A stretch of DNA of 64,000 nucleotides from Bos javanicus (taxonomy: Eukaryota > Chordata > Mammalia > Artiodactyla > Bovidae), in assembly GCF_032452875.1 (NCBI RefSeq), contig NC_083881.1, positions 63,991,689-64,055,688 on the forward strand, read 5' to 3'. This document shows positions 11,347 to 22,282 of this stretch, piece by piece. The translations under genes were made by a program, and so were the position numbers. The number at the start of each line of letters is the position of its first letter. Position 1 is the stretch's first letter. The notes below the pieces were generated by a model, which saw only the letters and a program-made list of their open reading frames with translations, was not told where the DNA came from and did no database searches.

Positions 11347-11833
11347 TGAGTTCAGTTCAGTTCCGTCGCTCAGCCATGTCCGACTCTTTGCGACCCCATG
11401 AACTGCAGCATGCCAGGCCTCCCTGTCCATCACCAACTCCCAGAGTTCACTCAAACTCACCTCCATCGAGTCAGTGATGCCATCCAACCATCTCATCCTC
11501 TGTCATCCCCTTCTCCTCCCGCCCCCAATCCCTCCCAGCATCAGGGTCTTTTCCAATGAGTCAACTCTTCGCATGAGGTGGCCAAAGTATTGGAGTTTCA
11601 GCTTTAGCATCAGTCCTTCCAAAGAACACCCAGGACTGATCTCCTTCAGAATGGACTGGTTGGACCTCCTTGCAGTCCAAGGGACTCTCAAGAGTCTTCT
11701 CCAACACCACAGTTCAAAAGCATCAATTCTTCAGCGCTCAGCTTTCTTCACAGTCCAACTCTCACATCCATACATGACCACTGGAAAAACCATAGCCTTG
11801 ACTAGACGGACCTTTGTTGGCAAAGTAATTGGG
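11347..11833 (-). mobile_element. BovB LINE, second copy in tandem
   Basis: Antisense BovB 3' end from 'gagttcagttcagttccgtc' to 'ggacctttgttggcaaagta'. It shares orientation and 3' start structure with the neighbour at 10746-11346 but differs at many bases, so it is a separate insertion rather than a recent duplication. Confidence 0.93.
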
Positions 11834-12552
11834 TGAGACTCACTAAATTTTTTTTGGTCGCGTTTTCTCTAATTGTTCAAAATGTGAGTGCATCCCAGGC
11901 AGGGCCTGTGTTTGCTGTTAATCACTGGGGGACTCTGGTTGTCCTGACACCCATCCCTCACTGCTTCAGGGGACAAGAATTTGCTGGCACTCTTCGATAC
12001 ATGACTTCAGTTGCACACATTCCCTGTATCCCCCTCCCAGCAACCCCCATAGCACCCCCCTCCCCACTTCATTTCCAGGTTCAGCCCTCTCCACCTTGAC
12101 AGTCCACTCCTGTGTCTCTGCCCCAGATTCCCTGTGAGAACCTTCCAGTGCTGCCCCTCCCCCAGGTAGGCCCTCAGGGGGGCCAGTGCCTGGACCACAT
12201 GCTGAGACCTGAGGATTGGACTGCTAGGAGCCATCTCCACCACCACCCCTTCACTCCACCCCCCTCCCCCCACCTCCATCTGCATTCTGCAGAGGGGTTA
12301 GTTCTTCTCACCTCCACCCCCAACCCATTACTGTCCTCTTCCCGCTCCCAAAGCCAGAGCCCTTCTGTGTGTGCTGCCTGACCTTGGAGACTGCATGGGT
12401 AATCAGGTAATGAGGGTCATTCCCACCTCCACACCCTCCTTCCTGCTGTTTTCCCAGCCTGGATTTTCCTGACCTGTCCCTTTCTGTTAGGCTTGTCTTA
12501 TTCTGGCTCAAGGCCCGCTTCCTCCAGACAGCCTTTCTTGAGCTCTACCTAG
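11834..12552. other. Unique, C-rich sequence
   Basis: Contains a C-rich low-complexity patch (about 12238-12280) and many 'ccacccc' runs. No gene or interspersed repeat recognised. Confidence 0.5.
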
Positions 12553-13520
12553 GCTTAAACTGGACATGGAACAACAGACTGGTTCCAAATCGGGAAAGGA
12601 GTACATCAAGGCTGTATATTGTCACCCTGCTTATTTAACTTGTATGCAGAGTGCATCATTAGAAATGCTGGGCTGGATGAAGCACAAGCTGGAATCAGGA
12701 TTGCTGGGAGAAATATCAATAACCTCAGATATGCAGATGACACCACCCTATGGCAGAAAGTGAAGAAGAACTAAAGAGTCTCTTGATGAAAGTGAAAGAG
12801 AAGAGTGAAAAATTTGGCTTAAAACTCAACATCCAGAAAATTAAGATCATGGCATCTGGTCCCATCACTTCATGACAAATAGATGGGGAAACAGTGGAAA
12901 CAGTGGCAGACATTCTTTTTTGGGGCTCCAAAATCACTGCAGATGGTGACTGCAGCTATGAAATTAAAAGACACTTGCTCCTTGGAAGGAAAGTTATGAC
13001 CAACCTAGACAGCATATTAAAAAGCGGAAACATTACTTTGCCAACAAAGGTCCATCTAGTCAAGGCTATGGTTTTTCCAGTGGTCATGTATGGATGTGAG
13101 AGTTGGACTATAAAGAAAGCTGAGCACCAAAGAATTGATGCTTTTGAACTGTGGTGTTGGAGAACTCTTGGGAATCCCTTGGACTGCAAGGAGATCCAAC
13201 CAGTCCATCCTAAAGGAAATCAGTCCTGAATATTCATTGAAAGGACTGATATTGAAACTGAAACTCCAATACTTTGGCCATCTGATGCGAAGAGCTGACT
13301 CATTGGAAAAAGACCCTGATGCTGGGTAAGATTGAAGGTGGGAGGAGAAGGGGACGACGGAAGATGAGATGGTTGGATGGCATCACCGACTCAATGGACA
13401 TGAGTTTGAGTGAGCTTCAGGAGTTCATGATGGATGGGGAGGCCTGGTGTTCTGCAGTCCATGGGGTCACAAAGAGTCGTACAAGACTGAGAGACTGAAC
13501 TAACCGAACTGACTGACCTC
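12553..13520 (+). mobile_element. BovB LINE, 3' third, sense
   Basis: Begins just before reverse transcriptase motif C and keeps the YADD codons at 12730-12741, followed by a one-base loss in the 'acccttatgg' run that breaks the frame. The C-terminal region and the 'gagagactgaactaaccgaa' tail are present. It is a useful internal reference for the palindrome in the longer BovB copy. Confidence 0.94.
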
Positions 13521-13544
13521 AGCTTGAGTAGCTATTGCGGAAAC

Positions 13545-14125
13545 TGCCCAACTCAGATGGGACTCAGACACAGCCAGAACCCAGACTGGGGCTTGATCCA
13601 ATGGGTTGTGACTCAAACTCACTGTCTCTAATTGAAATCGCATACTAGTCTCAGGACTTAAGGAAGCTGAGATTCTTTATGTGTCAGTGCAGAAGGAATT
13701 CAGTGAGAGGCAAAGTGATAGGTTAAAAGTGTATTTATTTAGAGAGCTAACACAGTCTGTAGACAGAGTACTGTCTGCCTCAAAAGGTGAAAGCAGCCCT
13801 GAAATAAGGGGTGGTTAGTTTTTATGGGCTGAGTAATTTTATAGGCTAATGAGTGGGAGGATTATTCTAACTAGATTATTCTAACTATTTCAAGGAAGGG
13901 GCAAGGATTTCCAGGAATCAGACCACCACCCATTTTTCGGCCTTTTATGATTGGCCTCTGTTGTGACATGGGTTTGTGTGTCATTCAGCACGCTAATGTA
14001 TTACAATGAGTGTATAATAAGGCTCAAGGTCCACGGGAAGTCCAACCTTATGCCATCTTGAGCCTTATTGTATCCACAACGGCTTCTTTTAAAGGCTGTG
14101 CCCTGCCCCCTTCCCTCCTGTTTCA
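13545..14125 (-). mobile_element. ERV-type LTR, copy A
   Basis: On the minus strand it starts TGAAACAGGAGGGAAGGGGG and has an AATAAA-type signal (the plus strand shows 'gtatttatttagag' near 13730); the other end reads tgccc on the plus strand. These are LTR features: TG...CA ends and a polyadenylation signal. Related copies lie at 14843, 15170 and 15965. It resembles a ruminant ERV LTR family (BTLTR1-like; name not verified). No internal viral genes are attached. A 14-base unit attattctaacta(g/t) is tandemly repeated at 13861-13888. Confidence 0.75.
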
Positions 14126-14165
14126 TTACCAGGTCCAGGTGAGTGGGCCTTAAGCAGAGTCCTCT

Positions 14166-14376
14166 GTGAAGAAAAGTCGCTCAGTCATGTCCGACTCTTT
14201 GCAAACCCATGGACTGTAGCCCTGCCAAGCCCCTCTATCCATGAGATTTTCCAGGCAAGTATACTGCAGTGGGTTGCCATTTCGTTCTCTAGGGGATCTT
14301 CCCGACCCAGGGATCGAACCCAGGTCTCCCACACTGCAGGCAGAATCTTTACTATCTGAGCCACCAGGGAAGCCCT
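14166..14376 (-). mobile_element. Bov-tA SINE with target duplication
   Basis: Antisense, complete, ending in the reversed head 'ccaccagggaagccct'. Perfect 10-base duplication agagtcctct at 14156-14165 and 14377-14386. Confidence 0.94.
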
Positions 14377-14386
14377 AGAGTCCTCT

Positions 14387-14579
14387 CCTGGAGTAGAAAC
14401 CCTAGATTTTCTGCAAGATGAAACTATTGAAATTGTGTCAGAGACAATAAACTGCCCCTCCCCGTTAGTTAATAGAAACTTTCAGCCACAAATGTAGCCC
14501 CAAAGGGTGGGAAGCATACTTACCTTGCACTGGTAGAGAGTGTAGGAATACCAGGTAAATCCACTCTCTAGTGTGTGTG
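14387..14579. other. Unrecognised sequence between SINEs
   Basis: Could be part of the ERV that supplied the neighbouring LTRs, but no coding motif is visible. Confidence 0.3.
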
Positions 14580-14790
14580 CAAGCATATTTAGTCATGTCC
14601 AACTCTTTGCCACTTCACCGCCTGTAGCCCAAGGTCCTCTGTCCATGGAATTTTCCAAGCAAGAATACTGGAGGGGGTAGCCATGTCCTTCTCCAGGGAT
14701 CAACCCAACCCAGAGATCGAACCCACACCTCTTGTGTCTCCTGCATTGGCAGGCAGATTCTTTACCGCTGAGCCACCTGGGACTGTGGTC
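14580..14790 (-). mobile_element. Bov-tA SINE, degraded
   Basis: Antisense; 'catgtccaactctttgccac', 'gcaagaatactggagggggt' and 'ccgctgagccacctggga' are recognisable. Several small gaps. It lies directly beside LTR copy B. Confidence 0.86.
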
Positions 14791-14842
14791 AAAACGTGAT
14801 CCTTGCCTTTGTTTTGTGCCTGTGGTGCAGCCTCAGTGAACC

Positions 14843-15002
14843 TGCACTGCAGATGGGATTCAAACACAATCTTCCAACTGAAGCTGCACAACTCGTCTCA
14901 GGACATAATGAAGCTCAGGCTCTTTATGTCCGTGCAGAAGGATTTCAGCAAGAGGCAAAGTGATAGGTAAAAAGCAAATTTATTAATAGCATATCCTTTG
15001 TA
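14843..15002 (-). mobile_element. ERV-type LTR, copy B (partial)
   Basis: Matches copies A and C over the segment 'cagatgggattcaaacacaa' to 'gaggcaaagtgataggtaaa' and the T-rich polyadenylation region, after which similarity stops. On the minus strand this is the 3' (R/U5) part. It has diverged clearly from A. Confidence 0.65.
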
Positions 15003-15169
15003 AAGAGGTTGTGGGAAAATGGCGCGTGAGAGGATGGTCATGTCCCAGGTCTTGGGCGAGTTCCTGAGATGGATGCCAAGTGAGGGTCTTTGGCTTGGAG
15101 GAGGAGAGAATTCAGGAGTGAGCCACAGTCAAGTGAAAGGAGTGATTCACGTTCTGAATCCTTTCATCT
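15003..15169. other. Unrecognised GC-richer spacer
   Basis: May be the U3 of LTR copy B or unrelated; not resolved. Confidence 0.3.
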
Positions 15170-15954
15170 CAGACTGGGACTTCAACCCATGTGCTGGGAC
15201 TTGCATCCAGCCAAAACCCACTGTCTTCCAACTGAGATCACATACCTGGTTTCAGACCCAGCGAATCTCAGGTTCTTGATGTCTCATTGCAGAATTCAAT
15301 GATAGACAAATTGATAGATAAAAACTGGATTTATTTAGAGAGAAACATCCTCCAAAGACAGAGTGTGGGCCCTCACAGAGGGTGAGGGCAGTGGCCTCAA
15401 AATGTGGTATGGTCAGCTTTTATGGGCTGGGTAATTTCATAGGCTAATGAGTGAGAGGATTATTCCAACTATTTTGGAGAAAGGACAGAGATTTCCAGGA
15501 ATTAGGCCACTGTCCACCTTTTGATTTTGATGGTCAGTGTTGGAGCTGTCATGGTGCCCTGGGTATGTCACTTAGCTTGCTGAAAGTGTTAGTTGCTCAG
15601 TCATGTCTGACTCTTTGTGACCACATGGACTATAGCCCACCAGGCTCCTCTGTCCATGGAATTCTCCAAGCAAGAATACTAGAGTGGGTTGCCATTCCCT
15701 TCTCCAGGGTGTCTTCCTGACCCAGGGATTGAACTTTAGTCTCCCGCAGTGCAGGCAGATTCTTTTCCATCTGAGCCACCAGAGAAGCCCTGCCAAGCTT
15801 GCTGATGTGTTACAATGAATGTAAACTGAGGATCAAGGTCCAGTGGAAGTTGACTTGTCTGCCATCTTGGACCTACTTCATTCTAAGCAGTTTATGTTGT
15901 GTCCTTGGGCTAGTTCATTCTTTCAAAGGTTGTGCCCTGCCGCCTTCTGTTTCA
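15170..15954 (-). mobile_element. ERV-type LTR, copy C, split by a SINE
   Basis: Parallel to copy A throughout: 'ggatttatttagagagaaac', 'ttttatgggctgggtaattt', 'gaggattattccaactattt', 'tgccatcttggacctac' and an end 'gccttctgtttca', which is TGAAACAGAAGGC on the minus strand. A Bov-tA interrupts it at 15584-15795; without that it is about 563 bp, close to copy A. Confidence 0.75.
15584..15795 (-). mobile_element. Bov-tA SINE nested in LTR copy C
   Basis: Complete antisense SINE. Perfect 10-base target duplication agcttgctga at 15574-15583 and 15796-15805, and the LTR sequence resumes on the far side. Confidence 0.94.
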
Positions 15955-16388
15955 ATTCCATAGGCAGAATGCAGTCCATTTCAAATGGTGAGCACAGTGG
16001 TGAAATATGGGGTGGTTAGTTTCTATGAGATGGGTAATTTCATAGGGTAATGAGTGGGAGGATTATTCCAACTATTTTGTCGAAGGGACAGACACTTCCA
16101 AGAATTGGGCCATGCCCACTATTTGACCTTTTATGGTTGGCCTTGGAACTGTCATGGTGCCACTGGGGGTATTGTTTAACATATGCTAATCTATTACAAT
16201 GGATTTACAATGAGGCTCAGGGTCTACTGGGAGTCCAATCTTCTGCCATGTTGGAGCTAGTTATTTTTAACCATTTTACATCATCTACTCAAAAATTATG
16301 TCATTCCTTTATTTTTTTTTTAATTTTGTTGAAGTATAATTGATTTATAATGTGTTAATTTCTGCTGTACAACAAAGTGGTGTGTGTA

Positions 16389-16424
<36 letters not shown>
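16389..16424. repeat. (TATC)9 microsatellite
   Basis: Nine uninterrupted tatc units, directly followed by a BovA2 SINE. Pure tetranucleotide runs of this length are commonly length-polymorphic. Confidence 0.97.
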
Positions 16425-16689
16425 AGAGAAGGCAATGGCACCCCACTCCAGTACTCTTGCCTGAAAATCCCATGGACGGAGGAGCCTGGTAGGCTGCAGT
16501 CCATGGGGTCACTAAGAGTCGGACACGACTGAGCAACTTCACTTTTCACTTTTCACTTTCACGCATTGGAGAAGGAAATGGCAACCCACTCCAGTGTTCT
16601 TGCCTGGAGAATCCCAGGGACGGGGAGCCTGGTGGGCTGCCGTCTATGGGGTCGCACAGAGTCGGACACGACTGAAGTGACTTAGCATA

Positions 16690-16691
<2 letters not shown>
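16425..16691 (+). mobile_element. BovA2 SINE, near consensus
   Basis: Two BovA units joined by the 'cttcacttttcacttttcac' linker, sense, ending 'gacttagcatagca'. Very few differences from the consensus I know suggest a recent insertion. It is bounded by microsatellites on both sides, so no clear target duplication can be set. Confidence 0.93.
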
Positions 16692-16742
<51 letters not shown>

Positions 16743-16759
16743 TATATATATGTATATAT
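16692..16759. repeat. (TA)n microsatellite
   Basis: Twenty TA units, a short acacacata break, then more TA. It lies at the 3' end of the BovA2, a usual place for A/T-rich repeat growth. Confidence 0.95.
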
Positions 16760-17085
16760 TGCTTTCCACTGTGGTTTATCACAGGATACTGAATTAGTTC
16801 CCTGTGCTGTACAGTAGGACCCTGTTGCTTATCTGTTCTATATATACTAGTTTGCATCTGCTAATCCCGAACTCCCAATCCTTCCCTCCCCTTTGGCAAC
16901 AAGTTTGTTCTCTATGTCCAAGTCTTAGGTGTCTTCCCTTAAGTCCTATTTTAGACTCCACATATAAGTTACATCATACGGTGTTCGTCTTTGTCTTTCT
17001 GGCTTTCGTAGTTAAGTACGATCATCTCCAGGTCCATCCATATTGCTGCAGTGTTTCATTCTTTTTTGTGGCTGAGTGATGTTCT

Positions 17086-17301
17086 GTTGCGAGCTTCCCA
17101 GGTGGTGCTAGTGGAAAAGAACCCACCTGCCAGCGCAGGAGATGCAGGTTCGATCCCTGGGTCAGGAAGATCCCCTGGAGGATGGCAGGGCAACTGACTC
17201 CAATACCTGGAGAATCCCACGGACAGAGGAACCTAGGAGGCAAGGGTCCATGGGGTCACAAAGAGTCAGACACGACTGAAACACCTTAGCATGCACACAC
17301 A
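17086..17301 (+). mobile_element. Bov-tA SINE nested in L1
   Basis: Sense, complete, head 'gcttcccaggtggtgctagt' and tail 'gacacgactgaaacacctta'. A 7-base duplication atgttct (17079-17085 and 17302-17308) flanks it, and the L1 continues on the right. Confidence 0.9.
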
Positions 17302-17559
17302 ATGTTCTACTGTATACATATATACACACACACCACACTTTGTTTACCCAGTCATCTGCTGATGAACATTTAGGTTGCTTCCATGTTTTGACTATTGTAA
17401 ATAGTGCTGCTATGAACATAGGGGTGCACTTTTTGAATTGTAGTTTTTCTGGATATATGCCCAGAAGTGGGGTTACTGGATACATGACAACTCTTTTTTA
17501 GTTATATCATTCTTTTAAAGGTTATGCCCTGCCTGTCCCATTACAGCAGAGAAATGCCA

Positions 17560-17652
17560 GTAACTCTAACTAAAATACAGATTTCTGGTCTCCTTCACTT
17601 GGACCTAGTGAACCAGGAGCTCTGAAGGTGCAGCCCAGGAATCGGCATCTTT
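17560..17652 (+). repeat. MER5-type hAT fragment
   Basis: 'aaaatacagatttctggtct', 'acctagtgaaccaggagctc' and 'gcagcccaggaatcggcatc' follow the middle of MER5A, a nonautonomous hAT-Charlie transposon. Terminal repeats are lost. Confidence 0.6.
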
Positions 17653-18602
17653 ATCAGGCACTGTCTTAGCTTGACTGTGGTTAGCTGTTTGGCATGAGAT
17701 GCTGTAACCTTGCTCCTTCCACCCCAAGGGACTTGCAGCATCCCCTGGGGTCCTAGGGCCTCTTGCTTCCGTAGCTAAGGCCTGATAGCTCCACCTTAGA
17801 GCCCCAGGCCAAGGCTCACCCCTGGTTTTGGCACATCATCCTAGACCATTTTGCCTAATTGGGCAATCTATAAATATTTATTGAACTGACCTAGGACTCT
17901 CAAGGGCAAGGTCATGTTTTCTTTATTTCTCTGGGGCCAACTTCCAGCCTGTAGTAAGTACTCACTCTATCCCTGAGAGTAGGCTGTTAGATGAGGTCAC
18001 AGATCCAGGACATACCTGCACAAAGAGACTGGAGAGGAGAGCAGCTCTAGTTGACTCCAGCTTCCCCACTCCTTGGGGTCTTTCTAGAGGAAGAGGAGGC
18101 TATGTTGTTTATGTTCACAACCCACAGACTTGCAGCTGGGCAGAAACTCTTGGTATGAGTTAGGAAAGGCAGATGTCATCACAGGTGTGTTTTCTAAGAA
18201 AGCCAACATGGGTGAGGAAATGAGATTGACCTCAACTGTCTTGACAATAGCTTGGCCAACCTCAACTTGTGTACACAGTTTTGTTTTTTGCTCTCCAAGA
18301 TCAGGGCCATGTTAACAGTCCTTGGTGTGCTTCCTGGGTATCAGCTTAAATGGAGAAGACAGAGCTCTGAGATATGCAGGAAAGGAGCCCACCAGCCATG
18401 GATATGGCTATGAAAAAACTTAACCTTTTATGGGTAAAATAAGTTTGCCCTTAAGCTAAAGACCAAAAAGAAGTTGGAAAAAACTTAAGTGAGCCCTCAG
18501 ACCATGAACTAAGAGAGAACCAAAAATGAATGGATTCCTATTGTAGCGAGAAAATGCACATGGACACACATGGGAACAAGTGGGAATTATTGGCTCCTAA
18601 GA
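17653..18602. other. Mostly unique; weak L2 trace
   Basis: Around 17893-17965 'aagggcaaggtcatgttttc' and 'agcctgtagtaagtactcac' resemble the L2 3' region. The remainder is unrecognised. Confidence 0.4.
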
Positions 18603-18611
18603 ATTGTTCAG

Positions 18612-18818
18612 GGTTTCCCAGGAAAAGAATCTCTCTGCAAGGCAGGAGATGTGGGTTTCATCCCTGAGTTGGAAAGATCTCTGGAGAAGGAAATGGCAAG
18701 CCACTCCAGTATTCCTGCCTGGGAAATCCCATGAACAGAGGAGCCTGATGGGTTCCAGTCCACAGGGTCAAAAAAGAGTTGGACATGACTTAGAGACTAA
18801 ACAACAACAACAACCAGG
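18612..18818 (+). mobile_element. Bov-tA SINE
   Basis: Sense, with a shortened head, ending in an (aac)n tail. Target duplication attgttcag at 18603-18611 and 18819-18827. Confidence 0.9.
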
Positions 18819-18827
18819 ATTGTTCAG

Positions 18828-19094
18828 CATTATGGAAAGCAGCAGCAAGTATATACAGAGCAATATTACAGACTAGCCTCTCTGCTGGGATACAAGAGGT
18901 ATTCAGAACAGCCCCTACCATCTCTGGGTGGAAAGCTAAGCCCTCTGCAAAGAGAGAACCACACAGAGGTTCTCAAAAGTAAGCATGCCTGCCTAAATGG
19001 CCAGGAAACTTCTTCAAGGGACAGAGTCCGGGTCTTACCTTGAATCCTGAATCTTTGATTTTTAAATATCTTAAATTCTTATATAGATCAAAGT
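18828..19094. other. Unique spacer
   Basis: No feature recognised. Confidence 0.4.
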
Positions 19095-19104
19095 TACTTG
19101 TCTT

Positions 19105-19732
19105 CAGTTCAGTCACTCAGTTGTGTCCGACTCTTTGCGACCCCATGAAATCGCAGCACGCCAGGCCTCCCTGTCCATCACCAACTCCCGGAGTTCACTC
19201 AGACTCACGTCCATCGAGTCAGTGATGCCATCCAGCCATCTCATCTTCTGTCGTACCCTTCTCCTTCTGCCCCCAATCCCTCCCAGCATCAAAGTCTTTT
19301 CCAATGAGTCAACTCTTCGCATGAGGTGGCCAAAGTACTCGAGTTTCAGCTTCAGCATCATTCCCTCCAAAGAAATCCCAGGGCTGATCTCCTTCAGAAT
19401 AGACTGGTTGGATCTCCTTGCAGTCCAAGGGACTCTCAAGAGTCTTCTCCAACACCACAGTTCAAAAGCATCAATTCTTCGGTGCTCAGCCTTCTTCACA
19501 GTCCAACTCTCACATCCATACATGACCACAGGAAAAACCATAGCCTTGACTAGACGAACTTTTGTTGGCAAAGTAATGTCTCTGCTTTTGAATATGCTAT
19601 GTTGGTCATAACTTTCCTTCCAAGGAGTAAGCGTCTTTTAATCTCATGGCTGCAGTCACCATCTGCAGTGATTTTGGAGCCCAAAAAAATAGTCTGACAC
19701 TGTTTCCACTATTTCCCCATCTATTTCCCATG
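19105..19732 (-). mobile_element. BovB LINE, 5'-truncated, with target duplication
   Basis: Antisense from the 'cagttcagtcactcagttgt' tail to 'ccccatctatttcccatg'. The perfect 10-base duplication tacttgtctt (19095-19104 and 19733-19742) defines the insertion exactly at 628 bp. The minus strand still has an open frame of 152 codons through the ORF2 C-terminus, so it is less decayed than most copies here. Confidence 0.96.
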
Positions 19733-19742
19733 TACTTGTCTT

Positions 19743-20505
19743 AGGCTACATAATTGAAAGCAACAGAAACAAACTTTGACTGGTTCAAGAAAAATAAAGT
19801 TTAGAAAAATATAACTGGGAACTAGGCTGAGAAAATGGGCAGAAACCACAGAGGCTGGAGAGTGGGAAGTATCACTGTTTAACCCTATGGGAACAGCCTG
19901 GTAAGGACACTGCTGTCACCACTGCAAGTCTAGGATTCCAGGGCTTCCAATTTAAAGTCATGCCCACATCCTAGCTGCAAGGGAGGCTGGAAGGTTCTGA
20001 TTTTCAGCGGGAGGGGATACTCATGCATGAGGTAGAGAATTCCCCAAACACTGGAAGGGGGTTCAGCAGCCAAAACAAATGACAAATGCTCACCACACCT
20101 TCCATATCTAATACAGGAAAAGAAAGTATGAATGTGAAAGAATATTCATTATCATTTTCCAAAAAAGAAAACTGAAGGGTGGGAATTGTGCAGGTTACCA
20201 ATGCAGTAAGATTCTGCTCAGTGGGAATTAGGAAAGTTTTAAGGGGAAGGGGAACCTTAAAGACTTTGGAGGCATGGGATAAATGGAGAAGAGGTAGGGA
20301 GATTGTCCAGGCTGGGAGACCACCCAGAGGTCAAAATTAGCCACATAGGTGTGGGGGCAGGGAAGAGAAATTCCAACCTCCCTACAAAGCCAGCCTTCTC
20401 CAGGCTCAAGCTCTGACATGGGAAGACCCATCTTATCCAACATCTGTTGCAGATTCTTCAGCATCACCCAGAAGTCCTGTTTCTCATATATCATTTATCA
20501 ATAAC
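19743..20505. other. Unique sequence, no feature seen
   Basis: No repeat or gene recognised. Confidence 0.45.
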
Positions 20506-20705
20506 ATCATGATATGGCTCAGGAGTAAAGAATCCACCTGCCAATGTAGGAGATGTGGGTTCAATCCCAGGGTTAGGAAGATTCTCCTGGAGAAGAAAAT
20601 AGCAACCCACTCCAGTATGCTTGCCTAGAGAATCCCATGGACAGAGGAGCCTGGCGGGCTACAGTTCATGGGGTCATAAAGAGTTGGACACAGCTGAGCA
20701 TGCAC
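20506..20705 (+). mobile_element. Bov-tA SINE
   Basis: Sense copy with a clipped head ('gatatggctcaggagtaaag') and full tail to 'ggacacagctgagcatgcac'. No clear target duplication. Confidence 0.88.
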
Positions 20706-20759
20706 CTCAGATTAATTATCACAAGAATGGCATCACCACTACTCTGACAGTCATTGACT

Positions 20760-21440
20760 TTTAAGTGGAATGTTTAGTTGGTTTATATTTAATGTAATTA
20801 ATGTATTGATGTGGTTGTTATTTGCTTTTAGTTTGTTCAATCTATTTTTTATTCTTCAGTTCCTTTGCCCTCCTTTCTTTGGAGTTAATTTTTTACAATT
20901 ATATTTTAATCTATCTACTGGCTTTTTAGCTATCCCTATTTGCATTCATTTAAGTAGGCATGTTAGGGATTTTAATAAATATCCTTAACTTTCCATAATT
21001 GTACCCCTTCACAAAAATGTAAGAATTTTACAATTATATAGCTTCATTCATAGCCTTCATCTATGAGCTATAGTTGTCATATATATTACATCTATATCTG
21101 TTGTATATACTTTATGATACATGCTCTACATTTTGTTCTGAACACTCATATTTTTAAGAGATAGTAAGAGAAAAATAGACTCTTACGTGTACCTACATAT
21201 TTAGCATTTCTAGTTTACTTCATTACTGATGGTCTGCATTTGATCTGATCTCATTTCCCTTCAGTATGACATAACTTTCTTTAACATTTCTCGAAGTTCA
21301 GATCTGTTCATGATTAATTATTTTAATTTTCATTGATATGGAAGTGTCCGTTTCACCTTCATTTCTTGAAGTGTATTTCCTCTGAATATAGAATCCTTGG
21401 TTGAAGGGTGTCTTTGTTGTTTCCTTCCAGCACTTGAGGC
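20760..21440 (-). mobile_element. Old L1 (L1ME-like), antisense fragment
   Basis: AT-rich; 'ttcaccttcatttcttgaag', 'tgaatatagaatccttggtt' and 'cttccagcacttgaggcaca' match the reversed ORF2/3' region of old mammalian L1. No target duplication; ends approximate. Confidence 0.72.
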
Positions 21441-22282
21441 ACAGGGTTTGCGGCAAAGTTAATTATCACCTAGATATGAAGACTGAAGATGCCAAGACTG
21501 TAAACAGAAGTCAGAAATTATGGCTCCAGGCCTCCTATTCTCTGCTGATTTACTCAGTTGTCATCTTCCTTTTGCCACCCATTGCCCTACTTCTTCAATA
21601 AAATGAGCTCTTGCCTAAAAAGAGTTTATCATTTACATTTACTGGCCTGGGAGTTTCCCCCCACCCCAGACCTCTTGTTAAATAAGGACATCCTGTCATG
21701 AAGCTTTTCTGTCTTTTATTCCTGCTTGAAGGGCTATGACATTCCCACTGCCTAAGAGGAAAGACCCTTTCTCTCAAATGCTTTTCTTCTTGGCCACACA
21801 CCCTAGTCTTCGGTTCACATTGTGAACCAACCACTTCTTCTAAGTGGTTTAGCTTATTATTTACAATGATCTTTCAGACTTTATCTAAAGCTTGGCTGGT
21901 GCAGCTGGAGGCAGCAAGGAGTGAGAGCTGGCGTTGTCCACTCCTCAGGCCTCTGCATTAGAAGGCTTCTGGCAGGTGCTCCTCTCAGATTTTCCCTCTC
22001 CAGCACCCCCCATACCACAAATAGACTTTTAATAAAGCCACAATGGTGGGTTCTCCTTGAAAAAAAAAAAAAAAACTTCTGCCTCCTGCTGAAACTGTGA
22101 GAGAAGCTTGATTTTGAAAAGAGCTCAGTTTCATCTAGTTTATATAGTGGTCTGAAGGCTGCATTGGGATGTACTTCTTAAATGTTTGAATTCAAATGCT
22201 TTTAGAAAGGACAGGCATCACCAATCTCTATTTTGTTTTGACTGGCTCCTTCAAGTGTCTAGATGTGTAACCCTTGTGTGTG
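21441..22282. other. Unrecognised sequence with a 16-base A run
   Basis: 'cttcttcaataaaatgagctcttgcc' near 21590 has an AATAAA-type signal, and an A run lies at 22060-22075 after an 'aataaagcc' signal. These could be remains of retroposed transcripts or an LTR, but no source is recognised. Confidence 0.35.

Larger units (their letters stand above)
16312..17501 (-). mobile_element. L1, 5'-truncated, nested in LTR copy D
   Basis: Antisense L1: a T run (reversed poly(A)) at the left, then the reversed 3'UTR and ORF2 C-terminus. On the minus strand the ORF2 residues LLGIYPEK, CTPMFIAALFTIVKTWKQPK and a WVNKVW-like motif are readable. The target duplication ttat(g/a)tcattc(c/t)ttta lies at 16296-16311 and 17502-17517 with two mismatches. 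Younger elements sit inside it at 16389-16759 and 17086-17301. Confidence 0.88.
15965..17545 (-). mobile_element. ERV-type LTR, copy D, split by an L1
   Basis: The left part (to about 16311) follows copies A and C from 'ggtgagcacagtggtgaaat' through 'ttctgccatgttggagctag'. The right end (17502-17545) is the LTR terminus 'aaaggttatgccctgcctgt', equivalent to 'aaaggttgtgccctgccgcc' in copy C. Between them sits an L1 with its own nested elements. The R/U5 part is missing at the left. Confidence 0.72.

Noticed and set aside
19123..19611. 162-codon plus-strand frame
   Set aside because: It is the antisense shadow of BovB ORF2; the minus strand shows the true RTE protein pattern.
21580..21606. Polyadenylation signal of a host transcript (aataaaatgagctc)
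   Set aside because: An isolated AATAAA in AT-rich DNA without an exon or a downstream GT-rich element that I can support.
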